NCBI GenBank assembly: GCA_947502815.1
Contig: CANNBH010000001.1
Span: 992,001 to 1,056,000, forward strand
Length of the DNA: 64,000 nt
Direction: 5' to 3'
Origin: an uncultured Erythrobacter sp.
GTDB lineage: Bacteria; Pseudomonadota; Alphaproteobacteria; Sphingomonadales; Sphingomonadaceae
Under the pieces are notes generated by a model, which worked only from the letters and a program-made list of their open reading frames with translations, searched no databases and was not told the origin of the DNA. A program made the translations under genes and the position numbers. Positions 36,242-44,715 of the stretch are shown one piece after another. Position 1 is the first letter of the stretch; the number at the start of each line of letters is the position of its first letter.

Positions 36242-36928
36242 ATGCTAAAACGCGAACTTATTGACACCGTCACCATTCGGGATGGCGAAACGCTCGAACT
36301 TTTCTCCCATGGCCGCGATTTTATGATCGTGCTGGGATACAATGAGTTGATGAGCACCCGCATGCGCTTTTCAGAAGAGCAGCTGGCGGAGTTGACGCTT
36401 GACCGGTTGGAAGTGGATAATCCGCGCATTCTCATCGGTGGATACGGCATGGGCTTTACTCTTCGCGCGGCGCTTGCCCGGCTTAGCGATAGCAGCGAAG
36501 CCGTGGTGGCGGAGATATCGGAAAAGATCGTCGAATGGGCCGAAGGGCCAATGGCAGAACTGACGGGTGAGACGCTGTCTGATCCCCGGCTTGACCTCAA
36601 AATCTGCGATGTCGCGGCGCTAATCGACGATGCGAATGATGGGACGTGTGAGAAATTTGATGCGATCCTTCTCGATGTCGACAACGGCCCGGATGGGATG
36701 GTGCGCGCTGACAACAACCGCATCTATTCGCGCACCGGCATGGGTAAGGCGCGTGATGCGCTAAAACCAGGCGGGATTGTCTCTGTTTGGTCAGCCGCCC
36801 CCGATCCCGGCTTTCGCCGGCGGATGAAAGAATCCGGGCTGGATGTGGAAGAGCGCAATGTCCGTTCTCGCCCCAACAACAAAGGCGCGCATCATGTGAT
36901 CTGGTTTGGCCGAAAGGTTAGAGGCTAA
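36242..36928 (+). CDS. Spermidine synthase-like methyltransferase-fold protein
   Basis: The 228-residue protein has a Rossmann-type motif I (ILIGGYGMGFTLRAAL), a motif II acidic residue (VVAEISEKIVEW) and the FDAILLDVDNGPDG segment of spermidine synthase-like proteins. It lacks the N-terminal domain of true polyamine synthases, so the reaction is uncertain. Confidence 0.75.
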   Translation: MLKRELIDTVTIRDGETLELFSHGRDFMIVLGYNELMSTRMRFSEEQLAELTLDRLEVDNPRILIGGYGMGFTLRAALARLSDSSEAVVAEISEKIVEWAEGPMAELTGETLSDPRLDLKICDVAALIDDANDGTCEKFDAILLDVDNGPDGMVRADNNRIYSRTGMGKARDALKPGGIVSVWSAAPDPGFRRRMKESGLDVEERNVRSRPNNKGAHHVIWFGRKVRG

Positions 36929-36971
36929 ATCACCTGCGCCTTTTCAGGTGCATCCTTCCGGCAAAGCACAC

Positions 36972-37901
36972 TCAAAAATCGTAGATTATGGTGATGCGGC
37001 TCAGAGTATCTGTCTTCACAGCGCCGGTGGGCGGCGCGGTGTCGTGTTCAACCGTGTAAGACAGGCGCACAGATACATCGTTAGAAATACCGGCTTGCAG
37101 TCCTGTGGACGAAATGAACGTGCTGCTGCCCGATTGGACAAAGGCGCTCGCATCCTGCGTGAGGGCGAGGTTCTCAGCAATCTGCCAATCGAAATCGAGG
37201 CTGGCATTCCCGGCAATGTCGCTGGAACTGGTGCCATCTACAAATTCCGTCCGCCGGTAGGCGGGACCTGCCTGCGCAGACAGGGACATGGTTTCATTGT
37301 CGATGACTTGGTAGCCCAGACCACCAGATGCCGAGTAACGACCTGAAAAGCCCTGCAAACGGTCACGTTCGTAAAGCGCCGCGGCAAAGGCAAAGAGGCG
37401 TTCGTTGATGAGCAGGTTGGTTTCATATCCAGCCAGAAATTGCTCGCTGGTAGTGACGCCATTGTTGCGTTGGTAATCGGCACGGGCGCGCAATTTGTGC
37501 CGCCAATTGATCCCTTCGCGGGTCAATCCCAGCGCCGCAGTTACGCCGGTGTTCTCCGCATTGCCGGTGGAATTGAACGCGCCCAATTCGCCGCTTCCGC
37601 TCCAATTGTCGAACAGACCGGCGCTGCGGATTTCGGCCTCTTGGGCGGCTGCGGCACTGGCTGCGTTGGCTGCGAGTTGTGTTTCATAGGAGGCAAGGAT
37701 CGTATCGAGTTCCGCTGCATCATCGGGGTTGGTGCTGCGCGCCAGGCCTATGATAGCGCGCACAGTGCCTTCATCGCCATCGGCAATGGCGGCGTCGATC
37801 ATCGCGCGCACAGGAGCCGGTAATTCGGCGTGAGCGGCAGTGGGGATGGCAGCCAGCAGGATTGCGGCAAAAGCGGCGGTAAACTTTGTCGAATGTGGCA
37901 A
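36972..37901 (-). CDS. DUF481 outer-membrane beta-barrel protein
   Basis: The 309-residue protein has a signal peptide (cleavage near AHAE), a helical N-terminal part with Ala-rich coiled stretch, and a DUF481 barrel beginning WSGSGELGAFNSTGNAENTGV. It ends in aromatic TIIYDF, fit for outer-membrane insertion. Family role unknown. It starts 2 bp after the DUF1993 stop, so it is co-transcribed. Confidence 0.85.
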   Translation of the reverse strand: MPHSTKFTAAFAAILLAAIPTAAHAELPAPVRAMIDAAIADGDEGTVRAIIGLARSTNPDDAAELDTILASYETQLAANAASAAAAQEAEIRSAGLFDNWSGSGELGAFNSTGNAENTGVTAALGLTREGINWRHKLRARADYQRNNGVTTSEQFLAGYETNLLINERLFAFAAALYERDRLQGFSGRYSASGGLGYQVIDNETMSLSAQAGPAYRRTEFVDGTSSSDIAGNASLDFDWQIAENLALTQDASAFVQSGSSTFISSTGLQAGISNDVSVRLSYTVEHDTAPPTGAVKTDTLSRITIIYDF

Positions 37902-37903
37902 GA

Positions 37904-38431
37904 TTATTTTCCGATCATGCGCGGTGCAAACAGGTAATCGCGTTTGACCAAAGGTAGCCCTTTCATGCGCAAGATGTCGTAAAAGGTTGTAGCGTGAAAA
38001 TAGAAATTGGGTTGAGAGAAACTGAGCAGAAAGTTCGCTCCGGTGAATTCCATCAATCGCTTTCCACCAAGTACGAAATGCACGCGATTGTCGGCCATCG
38101 CCTCCAATGAATCAGCGCTAACCGCGTCCAGCGCCGCCAGCGCATCATCAATCATCGCGCGCATTGCATCCCAATCTTTGGGTAGATCGGTGAAGTCGGG
38201 ACTGAATTCGCCCGTTGGGGCGAGATCTAAGGCGAGTTTCGAATGCACCCAGACAGAGCGCACATGATAGGGCAGGGGCCACATGTCCTCGGCCAGTTTG
38301 GCTTCGACAAATTCACCGGCATCTAAACCGTTTTCTGCGGCGAAACTTTCGGCCTTGTCGATTTGCGCGCGCACGCCGTCAAGTATTTGAATGCAGCTGG
38401 GAACAAAGGCATCGTAAAGAGTCAAAGGCAT
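37904..38431 (-). CDS. DUF1993 family protein
   Basis: The 175-residue helical protein matches DUF1993: YDAFVPSCIQILDGV at the start, LAEDMWPLPYHVRSVW, and NFYFHATTFYDILR near the end. The fold resembles DinB-like four-helix bundles. Function unknown. It precedes the DUF481 gene in the same operon. Confidence 0.85.
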   Translation of the reverse strand: MPLTLYDAFVPSCIQILDGVRAQIDKAESFAAENGLDAGEFVEAKLAEDMWPLPYHVRSVWVHSKLALDLAPTGEFSPDFTDLPKDWDAMRAMIDDALAALDAVSADSLEAMADNRVHFVLGGKRLMEFTGANFLLSFSQPNFYFHATTFYDILRMKGLPLVKRDYLFAPRMIGK

Positions 38432-38455
38432 GGGTTTCTCTCCTTAAGATGCGAA

Positions 38456-38499
38456 AAAGCCCAGCAGACCTGCCGATCAAAGCAGGGCCACTGGGCTTT
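38456..38499 (-). terminator. Terminator after gcrA
   Basis: On the minus strand AAAGCCCAG (38499-38491) pairs with CTGGGCTTT (38464-38456), with an inner CCTGC/GCAGG stem, and the U-tract TTTTTCGC follows. It lies 18 bp past the gcrA stop and separates gcrA from the DUF1993 gene. Confidence 0.8.
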
Positions 38500-38516
38500 C
38501 CCAAAAATCATTCATT

Positions 38517-39209
38517 CTAGCGGACGCGGGGGCCACCAAATGGCAGCGGCGGCGGCGGTCTGCGGGCACCGCGCGGCAATTGAGCCTGATAGGCCCGGCC
38601 GCAATGTTCAACGCAATATGGGAAGCCAGGGTTCACCGGGGTTCCGCAGAAATGAAAGTCTGGTTCACCCGGGTGCCCCATGGGCCAGCGGCAAACTTTG
38701 TCTGAGAGATCTAGCAAGCTCGTCTTATCTGCGATCTCCGGGCTGGGCTTTGCCGGGACAAGCCGCCGCGGAGGTGCAGGCGGGATCGGCGCTTGCTGAT
38801 CGCCGGGTCCCTGGCGCAAAAACCCGCCGGGGCCGACAGAAACGATCTTTGGCAGATTGGGGGTCGGATTGGGCATAGGCTGCGAATTCACGCCAGCTTC
38901 CGCCGGACCTGCCGATTTCGCTGTTGTGGCATCGGCCTTTGCAGGTGCCTTTGCGGCAGGTTTTGCCACCGGTTTTGCAGCCGGCGTTGCCTTTTTGGGA
39001 ACAGCGGGCTTCGCTGCCGCCTTTTTCGCCGCTTTTTTCTTTTCATTCGCCTTAACCGGCGAAGGACGCGATTTCAGGCCAAGCCGGTGGGCCTTGCCGA
39101 TTACGGCATTGCGGCTCACTCCGCCGAGTTCTTCGGCGATCTGGCTGGCGGTTGAACCGCCTTCCCACATCTTTTTGAGCGTTCCAATGCGCTCGTCAGT
39201 CCAGCTCAT
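38517..39209 (-). CDS. gcrA: GcrA cell-cycle regulator
   Basis: The 230-residue protein starts MSWTDERIGTLKKMWEGGST, the GcrA DNA-binding domain, with SASQIAEELGGVSRNAVIGKAHRLGL as helix-turn-helix region. A long Lys/Ala/Pro linker (about 50-100) leads to the Cys-rich C-terminal part (CRWPMGHPG ... FCGTP ... YCVEHCGRAYQ), which contacts sigma-70 in Caulobacter. GcrA activates promoters bearing methylated GANTC sites. It diverges from the ABC permease gene. Confidence 0.94.
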   Translation of the reverse strand: MSWTDERIGTLKKMWEGGSTASQIAEELGGVSRNAVIGKAHRLGLKSRPSPVKANEKKKAAKKAAAKPAVPKKATPAAKPVAKPAAKAPAKADATTAKSAGPAEAGVNSQPMPNPTPNLPKIVSVGPGGFLRQGPGDQQAPIPPAPPRRLVPAKPSPEIADKTSLLDLSDKVCRWPMGHPGEPDFHFCGTPVNPGFPYCVEHCGRAYQAQLPRGARRPPPPLPFGGPRVR

Positions 39210-39298
39210 ACCTATTCATCTCCGTTCGGTCATTTCGACCGTGAGCTGCCTACATAGGCAGCTTGTCACATCATGCCAGAGGCACTACTCGCCAAATC

Positions 39299-40183
39299 AT
39301 GTCAGACGAGCTTTCAACGAACCTCAATCTTTCCGATTCCGCAAAATCAGCAACTGGAAAGACCACAAAATTCAGCCCGCGCGGTGTCCCGGTCATCACC
39401 GGGGTAAACCGCATCGGGCTGTTCGCGCTCTATATGAAGGAAGTGCGCCGTTTTCTCAAGGTCCAGACGCAGACGATTTGGGCTCCAGCGGTCACAACCG
39501 TCCTGTTTTTGATCATATTTACCGTCGCATTGGGCCGCGGCGGGCGAGAAGTGCTGGGCGTTCCGTTCGCCAGTTTTGTCGCGCCGGGCCTGATTGTGAT
39601 GGGCATGATGCAAAATGCCTTTGCCAATTCGTCCTTCTCACTGCTGTCAGGAAAAATTCAGGGGACGATTATCGACCTTTTGATGCCGCCTTTGTCGCCG
39701 GGAGAAATGATGGGCGGCATTGTTGCAGCCGCGGTGACACGGGCGATTGCGGTTGGTTGCGCTGTGGGTTTGGCGATGGTGCTATGGCCGGATGTGTCGC
39801 TGATCCCTGTGCATATTTGGGCGGTTGTCTGGTTCGGGCTTATGGGCAGTATCTTGCTTGCTCTGCTTGGCCTTGCGACATCCATTTGGGCCGAAAAATT
39901 CGATCACAACGCAGCGATTTCGAACTTTGTTATTGCGCCATTGTCGCTCCTTTCCGGCACGTTCTACGTGATCGACAATCTGTCACCCGTGTTCCAAATG
40001 GTCAGCCGCGCCAATCCATTTTTCTATGTGATATCGGGTTTCCGCTATGGCTTTTTGGGGCAAAGCGACATTGGCACATCGTCGCAGGTCGCCGCCGCAG
40101 CTGTTGGCCTTGCGGTGTTGAACGCGGCGATTGCTTTTGCTGTCTATATGGTTCTGCGCTCTGGGTGGAAGCTCAAGAGCTAG
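39299..40183 (+). CDS. ABC-2 type transporter permease
   Basis: The 294-residue protein has a hydrophilic N-terminus and six likely spans. It carries the ABC-2 signature PFASFVAPGLIVMGMMQNAF and the late LSLLSGTFYVIDNLSPVFQ and NPFFYVISGFRYGFLG. It resembles permeases that export drugs or polysaccharide. No ATPase gene is adjacent. I chose ATG 39299 (MSDELSTN) over an in-frame start at 39263. Its end overlaps the convergent next gene by 4 bp. Confidence 0.85.
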   Translation: MSDELSTNLNLSDSAKSATGKTTKFSPRGVPVITGVNRIGLFALYMKEVRRFLKVQTQTIWAPAVTTVLFLIIFTVALGRGGREVLGVPFASFVAPGLIVMGMMQNAFANSSFSLLSGKIQGTIIDLLMPPLSPGEMMGGIVAAAVTRAIAVGCAVGLAMVLWPDVSLIPVHIWAVVWFGLMGSILLALLGLATSIWAEKFDHNAAISNFVIAPLSLLSGTFYVIDNLSPVFQMVSRANPFFYVISGFRYGFLGQSDIGTSSQVAAAAVGLAVLNAAIAFAVYMVLRSGWKLKS

Positions 40184-40764
40184 TCTTTCTGGCTCAACTC
40201 CAGCACCGCAGAATACGCGTCCCGGATATGGTCCACGCGGCCAAGCGTAAATTGTTTGGATTGCCGTCCTGCAAAATTCACCACAGGCGAAGCAAGGGCA
40301 AGTTCAACCGACCCCGTTCCGTCGGCGCTTTCCGTGCGCACAATATCGCCAATCCGGCTGGCTGGTACGGAATTGACTGTCAGATCCCGGCCTAGGCTGA
40401 GGCGGAGAACGCGTTGATCTGTCACCGCGTAGAGAATTCGTCCGCGCTGGAGCAGTGGCACAAACGGTGTGACCAGCATCCCAAGTCCGACCAGAATAAA
40501 GGGCGTGCCAAACAGCGGGAACGCCCAATCAAGCGGGCTGTTGCTGTCCATCGCAGAGGTTCCCCAAGCGGCCATTGCGGTCCAGAACAGCGCAAAAGCC
40601 GTCCACGGAATAGCAAACAAATAGATGCCAAATCCCTTGGGCTCGATCCGGGCAAGTTTGATGCCTTGCCACTCAATTCTTTCGCCATCGCGCAATTCGT
40701 TTTGCAAAGCGATGTTGAGCCGCTGGCCAACGGTGCCGTGAGCAAATGGTGCGTCGTTTGTCAT
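40180..40764 (-). CDS. Membrane protein with PH-like domain
   Basis: The 194-residue protein starts with a short soluble part (LRDGERIEWQGIK), two membrane spans (about 45-67 and 79-101) and a C-terminal PH-like segment (ILYAVTDQRVLRLSLGRDLTVNSVPASRI). This matches bacterial PH-domain membrane proteins of unknown role. It lies 37 bp downstream of hspQ on the same strand. Confidence 0.7.
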   Translation of the reverse strand: MTNDAPFAHGTVGQRLNIALQNELRDGERIEWQGIKLARIEPKGFGIYLFAIPWTAFALFWTAMAAWGTSAMDSNSPLDWAFPLFGTPFILVGLGMLVTPFVPLLQRGRILYAVTDQRVLRLSLGRDLTVNSVPASRIGDIVRTESADGTGSVELALASPVVNFAGRQSKQFTLGRVDHIRDAYSAVLELSQKD

Positions 40765-40801
40765 CGTCTATGCCCCATCGCAAAAGCGCCGTCGAATGGC
40801 G

Positions 40802-41182
40802 TCAATGCGTCAGCGAGCGACGCATGCGATACCGGCCATCCTTAAACTGCTCGAACAATTGCGAGACCGTTGGGTGGTCGACCGGGCCGCCTTCAATGTC
40901 AGCAAGCAGATTACCCTGGCTCACATAGGCGACATAGCTCGATTCTTCGTTCTCAGCGAGCAGATGATAAAAGGGCTGATCGCGCGGCGGACGAATTTCT
41001 TCAGGGATCGATTCGTACCATTCTTCGCTGTTCGCAAAGACCGGATCGATGTCGAACACTACGCCGCGGAAATCGAAATGCCGGTGGCGCACAATGTCAC
41101 CAATTCCAAATCGACTGCGGGTTTGGCGCGGGGCATCGATGGTTCGACCTGCCTGGCTGGAGAAGAAATGCGCACGTTCCAT
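40802..41182 (-). CDS. hspQ: Heat shock protein HspQ (YccV-like)
   Basis: The 126-residue protein has the HspQ core: RFGIGDIVRHRHFDFRGVVF, then PEEIRPPRDQPFYHLLAENE and AYVSQGNLLAD. In other bacteria HspQ binds hemimethylated DNA or the Lon protease. I chose ATG 41182; the frame is open further up to 41482, but that part is antisense to tRNA-Ser and is not protein-like. Confidence 0.9.
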   Translation of the reverse strand: MERAHFFSSQAGRTIDAPRQTRSRFGIGDIVRHRHFDFRGVVFDIDPVFANSEEWYESIPEEIRPPRDQPFYHLLAENEESSYVAYVSQGNLLADIEGGPVDHPTVSQLFEQFKDGRYRMRRSLTH

Positions 41183-41391
41183 AAAGCGAAATATGGACCT
41201 TCGTCGGCGCAAAACAAGCGGTTCGCCTGCGCGCCCAGCCAGATATGCCCGCCTTTTGCCAAAGAACGCGGGGTCAGAGCCGTCAAAACCAGCCTTAGAG
41301 GGCTTGGCAAGCGCCGGGGGCTGCGCTAACGGGCGCGCTCCTGTTGACACGCAGGCGGGCCGAGGTGCCGCGCCAGCGACAATGGGAATGC

Positions 41392-41481
41392 GGAGAGTTG
41401 CCGGAGTGGTCGAACGGGGCAGTCTCGAAAACTGTTGAGCTCTTAGGGGTTCCGAGGGTTCGAATCCCTCACTCTCCGCCA
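41392..41481 (+). tRNA. tRNA-Ser (anticodon CGA)
   Basis: The 90-nt gene has acceptor arms GGAGAGT (41392-41398) and ACTCTCC (41471-41477), an anticodon loop CTCGAAA giving anticodon CGA, a long variable arm typical of serine tRNA, the T-loop GGTTCGAATCC, and an encoded CCA (41479-41481). Its 3' end is the left attachment site of the integrated element. Confidence 0.95.
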
Positions 41482-41484
41482 CCT
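41468..41484 (+). repeat. attL core, direct repeat 1
   Basis: CTCACTCTCCGCCACCT covers the last 14 bases of tRNA-Ser plus three beyond it. The identical 17 bp recur at 54124-54140, while both flanks differ. This is the expected result of tyrosine-integrase insertion at a tRNA 3' end. Confidence 0.9.
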
Positions 41485-41594
41485 ACCATTTTCCAGCGGT
41501 TCCCATTCGCTCTCCATTTTTGAATTTAATCAAAGAAAACCAAGGATTGCTCTTTCTGGCAGAACCTTGCGGTTCCTAGCTGCTCGCGCTATCG

Positions 41595-41614
41595 TGTGGG
41601 AGTAAATGTGGGAG
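41595..41614 (+). repeat. Left double repeat (possible integrase arm site), overlapping the int ribosome site
   Basis: TGTGGGAGTAAATGTGGGAG contains two copies of TGTGGGAG. It matches 18 of 20 bases of the sequence at 54041-54060, near the other end, in the same orientation. GGGAG at 41610-41614 is also the integrase ribosome site, so binding here could lower integrase synthesis. Confidence 0.6.
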
Positions 41615-41623
41615 CAATGGCTT

Positions 41624-42799
41624 ATGGCGGGTTTGACGGCAACGGCGGTGAAGGCGGCGAAAGAGCCGGGGCGGTATGGTGACGGTAAGGGTCTATTCCT
41701 GCTTATCGGCAAGCGCGGCGGCAAAAGTTGGATGGTGCGAATCCAAAAGGATGGGCGGCGGCGCGATATTGGGCTGGGCAGCGCCAGCAAGGTTTCGCTG
41801 AAATTGGCGCGAGAACGGGCGGCAGAAGTGCGCTGTCAGGTTGAAGTCGGAATCGATCCAGTTGCCGAGCGGCAAAAGGCGGCTGGCATTCCAACATTCG
41901 CAGAAGCCGCAAAGACGGTTCATGGCGAACACAAGGCCAGTTGGAAAAACGCCAAGCATTCGGCGCAATGGCTTTCCACACTCGAAAATTATGCTTTCCC
42001 TGCGTTTGGCAATCGTTCGGTTGCGACGGTGGAGGCGGCGGCAGTGCGCGATGCTCTTGCGGCGATATGGCTGGATAAGCCGGAAACGGCGCGGCGGCTT
42101 CGCCAGCGGATTAACACCGTGATCGATTGGGCGGTTGCCAAAGGCTATCGCGAGATTGGGCTGGCAATGCCGGTGATCGACAAGGCGCTTCCTAAGCAAC
42201 GCGCCAAGGTCAAACACCACAAAGCGGTGCCCTATGCCGACCTACCCGCCTTTGTCGGAACATTACGCGCGCGCGAGGGAATGGGGGCATTGGCGCTGGA
42301 AGCGGTTATTCTGACAGCGGCGCGGTCTGGTGAGGTTCGCTTGGCGCAATGGTCTGAGATTGACCTAGACGCCGCGACTTGGACAATTCCAGCCGAGCGC
42401 ATGAAAGCAGGGCGCGAGCATGTTGTGCCATTATCGGCGGCGGCGGTTTCGCTGTTTGAACGGATGAAAGAACACAAGCGCGGCGATTCAAACTTAGTCT
42501 TTCCGGGGCAGCGCCGGGGCAAGCCGCTCAGCGATATGACGCTGACAAAGGCGATGCGAAACATGGGCCGCGATGAAACCCCGCACGGTTTCCGCAGCAC
42601 CTTTCGCGATTGGGTTGCCGAGAAAACGAGTTGGCCAGCCGAGCTTGCGGAGGCGGCGCTGGCGCACGCGATTAGTGACAAGACGGTTGCGGCGTATCAG
42701 CGCGGATCGATGCTGGAAAAGCGGCGCGAATTGATGGCGGCATGGGCTGGATATTGTGAGGGGGCGGGCGGCGGCAATGTTGTGCGGCTGGCGCGATGA
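41624..42799 (+). CDS. int: Tyrosine integrase (P4/DUF4102 type)
   Basis: The 391-residue recombinase has an N-terminal DUF4102 domain (KEPGRYGDGKGLFLLIG), a core-binding domain and a C-terminal catalytic domain. Catalytic residues are seen as AARSGEVRLAQWSEID (Arg), HGFRSTFRDW (His-x-x-Arg) and the Tyr in ISDKTVAAYQRG. I chose ATG 41624 (MAGLTATAVKAAK), preceded by GGGAG; an in-frame ATG at 41606 adds six residues. It would integrate and, with an excisionase, excise the element at tRNA-Ser. Confidence 0.93.
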   Translation: MAGLTATAVKAAKEPGRYGDGKGLFLLIGKRGGKSWMVRIQKDGRRRDIGLGSASKVSLKLARERAAEVRCQVEVGIDPVAERQKAAGIPTFAEAAKTVHGEHKASWKNAKHSAQWLSTLENYAFPAFGNRSVATVEAAAVRDALAAIWLDKPETARRLRQRINTVIDWAVAKGYREIGLAMPVIDKALPKQRAKVKHHKAVPYADLPAFVGTLRAREGMGALALEAVILTAARSGEVRLAQWSEIDLDAATWTIPAERMKAGREHVVPLSAAAVSLFERMKEHKRGDSNLVFPGQRRGKPLSDMTLTKAMRNMGRDETPHGFRSTFRDWVAEKTSWPAELAEAALAHAISDKTVAAYQRGSMLEKRRELMAAWAGYCEGAGGGNVVRLAR

Positions 42800-43632
42800 A
42801 TAAACTCATTTCATCGAAAGAGGCATTGGATATTCTATCACGCTCTGCGCCGAGGGCGTGGTGCAAACGATTGCTGCTGCAACTTATTTTCGAACAGCAT
42901 TTGAGCGTATATGCTTGTCGCGGACAATGGACGGGGTTCCTTCCGCTGGGTGTGCTGCTCGACACAAACGAACTTGCGCCGGTCGATGGAGAGCCGTTTT
43001 GGAAGGCCGTTCAAGAGAAATGGGGCTTTGGAGCTCCGAAAGGCATGGATGATTTAGTGATTGGGCGTGAAGGAAAGTCACTTGCAAAAATCACCGGTGG
43101 TCGCTGGTACGAAACAAGCACAGATGCTGCTACTCAGATTAGCTTTGGCTATTTCTTTAACGCGGATTCCGTTGACTTTGAGGAAGGAACCCTCGTTATC
43201 GAGGAGTTTTTTCCATTCGAAGTGCATGAAGGCTTTTTCGCTTCTGACGATAGTATGTTTGTCAACCGGGAGCACCTCGGAAATGACCTCTTTTCTTGGT
43301 TTATCTGCAAGGTCGATTTTGGCGCGCTAGCTTTTGAAAGTAGTGCAATAGAACTGATTTCTGGAATGGAGGCTGGTGCGGATGGTTCAAAGGTTGCTTC
43401 AAAAGGTAGGCCAACGAAATGGGACTGGGTTGGTGCAATGATTGCCGTGGTCGAACTGGCAAATCGACCTGATGGAATTACGCTGGACAGAGGAGAGCAA
43501 GCTCGCCTCGAAGATGCCATTGCAGATTGGTTCGTCGATACCACAGGTGATCAGCCGCACAGGAGTCAAATAAGAGAGTATGCGGGACGGATAATGGCTC
43601 ATTTGGCTGAAAAGTCGTCGCTTACTAATTAG
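42796..43632 (+). CDS. Unknown protein co-translated with the integrase
   Basis: The 278-residue soluble protein overlaps the integrase stop by ATGA. The N-terminus (SSKEALDILSRSAPRAWCKRLLLQLI) looks helical, the middle is acidic and rich in Phe, and the C-terminal third (RPTKWDWVGAMIAVVELAN ... HRSQIREYAGRIMAHL) is helical too. No known domain was recognised. Coupling to the integrase suggests a role in the element's regulation or maintenance. Confidence 0.7.
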   Translation: MNKLISSKEALDILSRSAPRAWCKRLLLQLIFEQHLSVYACRGQWTGFLPLGVLLDTNELAPVDGEPFWKAVQEKWGFGAPKGMDDLVIGREGKSLAKITGGRWYETSTDAATQISFGYFFNADSVDFEEGTLVIEEFFPFEVHEGFFASDDSMFVNREHLGNDLFSWFICKVDFGALAFESSAIELISGMEAGADGSKVASKGRPTKWDWVGAMIAVVELANRPDGITLDRGEQARLEDAIADWFVDTTGDQPHRSQIREYAGRIMAHLAEKSSLTN

Positions 43633-43739
43633 TCAAATTGGCCGACGGCAAGCAAAAGCAATCGTATCCCTAGCAGCACCCCGGCACACACTGGGGCTGG
43701 CACGGCGGCTCCGTGCATTGCTGCAAAGGAACTCACAAA

Positions 43740-43931
43740 ATGGACATTCCCGAACTGCTTACGGTCGCAGATTTTTGCGACCGCTACTCAATTGGCAAAA
43801 CCTCTTTCTATCGCGAGGTGAATGCCGGACGCTTGAAAATCCGCAAATTTGGAGCGGCAACCCGCATCGCTCGTATCGATGCCGAGGCTTGGGCAGATGC
43901 CCTTCCCGTTATTGAAGGGGAGGCTGCGTGA
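43740..43931 (+). CDS. AlpA/excisionase-like helix-turn-helix protein
   Basis: The 63-residue protein is a MerR-like winged helix of the excisionase/AlpA type: LLTVADFCDRYSIGKTSFYREVNAGRL then KFGAATRIARIDAEAW. Such proteins activate integrase or bend DNA for excision. ATG 43740 has AAAGGA upstream. Its stop shares one base with the next start (TGATG). Confidence 0.85.
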   Translation: MDIPELLTVADFCDRYSIGKTSFYREVNAGRLKIRKFGAATRIARIDAEAWADALPVIEGEAA

Positions 43932-44392
43932 TGTTGGATAGACCTTCAAATGAAAAGGCCCCGGACGTTGCACCGTCCGAGGCCAAGCCGAATACTGTGG
44001 AAGCAAACGACACCGCTCATATCGCTCAGTGTGGCCAATCAAGCAACCCGAATTGGGACCGTGAAAAATTGGAACTTTCCATGTGGGCAGTGGTCGCAAT
44101 GGTTCCGGGGCACGTGGTCAAAACGTCTTACACCGATGGTGATGGGCGTGCGTGGAGCTATAAAGGCAAGAAAGCGATTGTTCTTGATATGCTTATGACT
44201 AGGCCGGGAGGGATCACCCAGTTGAACTGCATACCTTGGCATACCCGACTAAGCGGCACTATCCACGCGCTGCGCCAAGATGGGCTGGAAATAGTGACCG
44301 AAATCGAAGGTCGTTATCGCCATGCTCGCTATCGGATGCCAACGGATTGTTCGCTGATAATAGACCCAATTCACTGGCAGGCCGCGTCATGA
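43931..44392 (+). CDS. Winged-helix domain protein
   Basis: The 153-residue protein has a disordered N-terminus (about 1-40) and a C-terminal winged helix: LMTRPGGITQLNCIPWHTRLSGTIHALRQDGLEI. This resembles small DNA-binding domains common in phage and island replication modules. It is translationally coupled on both sides (TGATG, then ATGA). A GTG at 43928 is an alternative start. Exact role unknown. Confidence 0.68.
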   Translation: MLDRPSNEKAPDVAPSEAKPNTVEANDTAHIAQCGQSSNPNWDREKLELSMWAVVAMVPGHVVKTSYTDGDGRAWSYKGKKAIVLDMLMTRPGGITQLNCIPWHTRLSGTIHALRQDGLEIVTEIEGRYRHARYRMPTDCSLIIDPIHWQAAS

Positions 44393-44640
44393 GCACGCTT
44401 CCCGGTTTTACCGCTCCACCTGTCTGGGAATACGCCAAATATGACGGGCGGCTGATAGCGGGGGAACGCGAGTTTAAGGGGCGGCCATTCTTTGAATTGC
44501 GCCTTTGGGCTGGCGAGCATGGCGACAAGGCAACACATAAGGGCGTGACATTGCCTATAGAGGCCGTGCCAGACCTTGCGCGGGCGTTGACGGCGTATTG
44601 CTCCACAATCGCGCCCAGCGACTCTGAAAACGGCTCTTAG
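44389..44640 (+). CDS. PC4-like single-stranded-DNA-binding protein
   Basis: The 83-residue protein contains REFKGRPFFELRLWAGEHG followed by THKGVTLPIEAVPDLARAL. This resembles the bacterial p15/PC4 coactivator fold, whose dimers bind single-stranded DNA. The assignment is by pattern only. It overlaps the preceding gene by ATGA and precedes the HUH endonuclease, which would make single-stranded DNA. Confidence 0.6.
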   Translation: MSTLPGFTAPPVWEYAKYDGRLIAGEREFKGRPFFELRLWAGEHGDKATHKGVTLPIEAVPDLARALTAYCSTIAPSDSENGS

Positions 44641-44715
44641 AGCCTTTGCGGGCGGGGCGGATCGATCCAGCCGGTCGATACCGCCCCGTTTCTGCAATCT
44701 TGAAACTTCACCGCG

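Noticed and set aside
36058..36723. N-terminal extension of the lipoprotein ORF
   Set aside because: It is antisense to the spermidine-synthase-like gene; a lipoprotein signal with good ribosome site starts at 36057.
41183..41482. N-terminal extension of hspQ beginning MAESEGFEPSEP
   Set aside because: This peptide is the reverse translation of the tRNA-Ser gene, a familiar annotation artefact; HspQ homologues start near the ATG at 41182.
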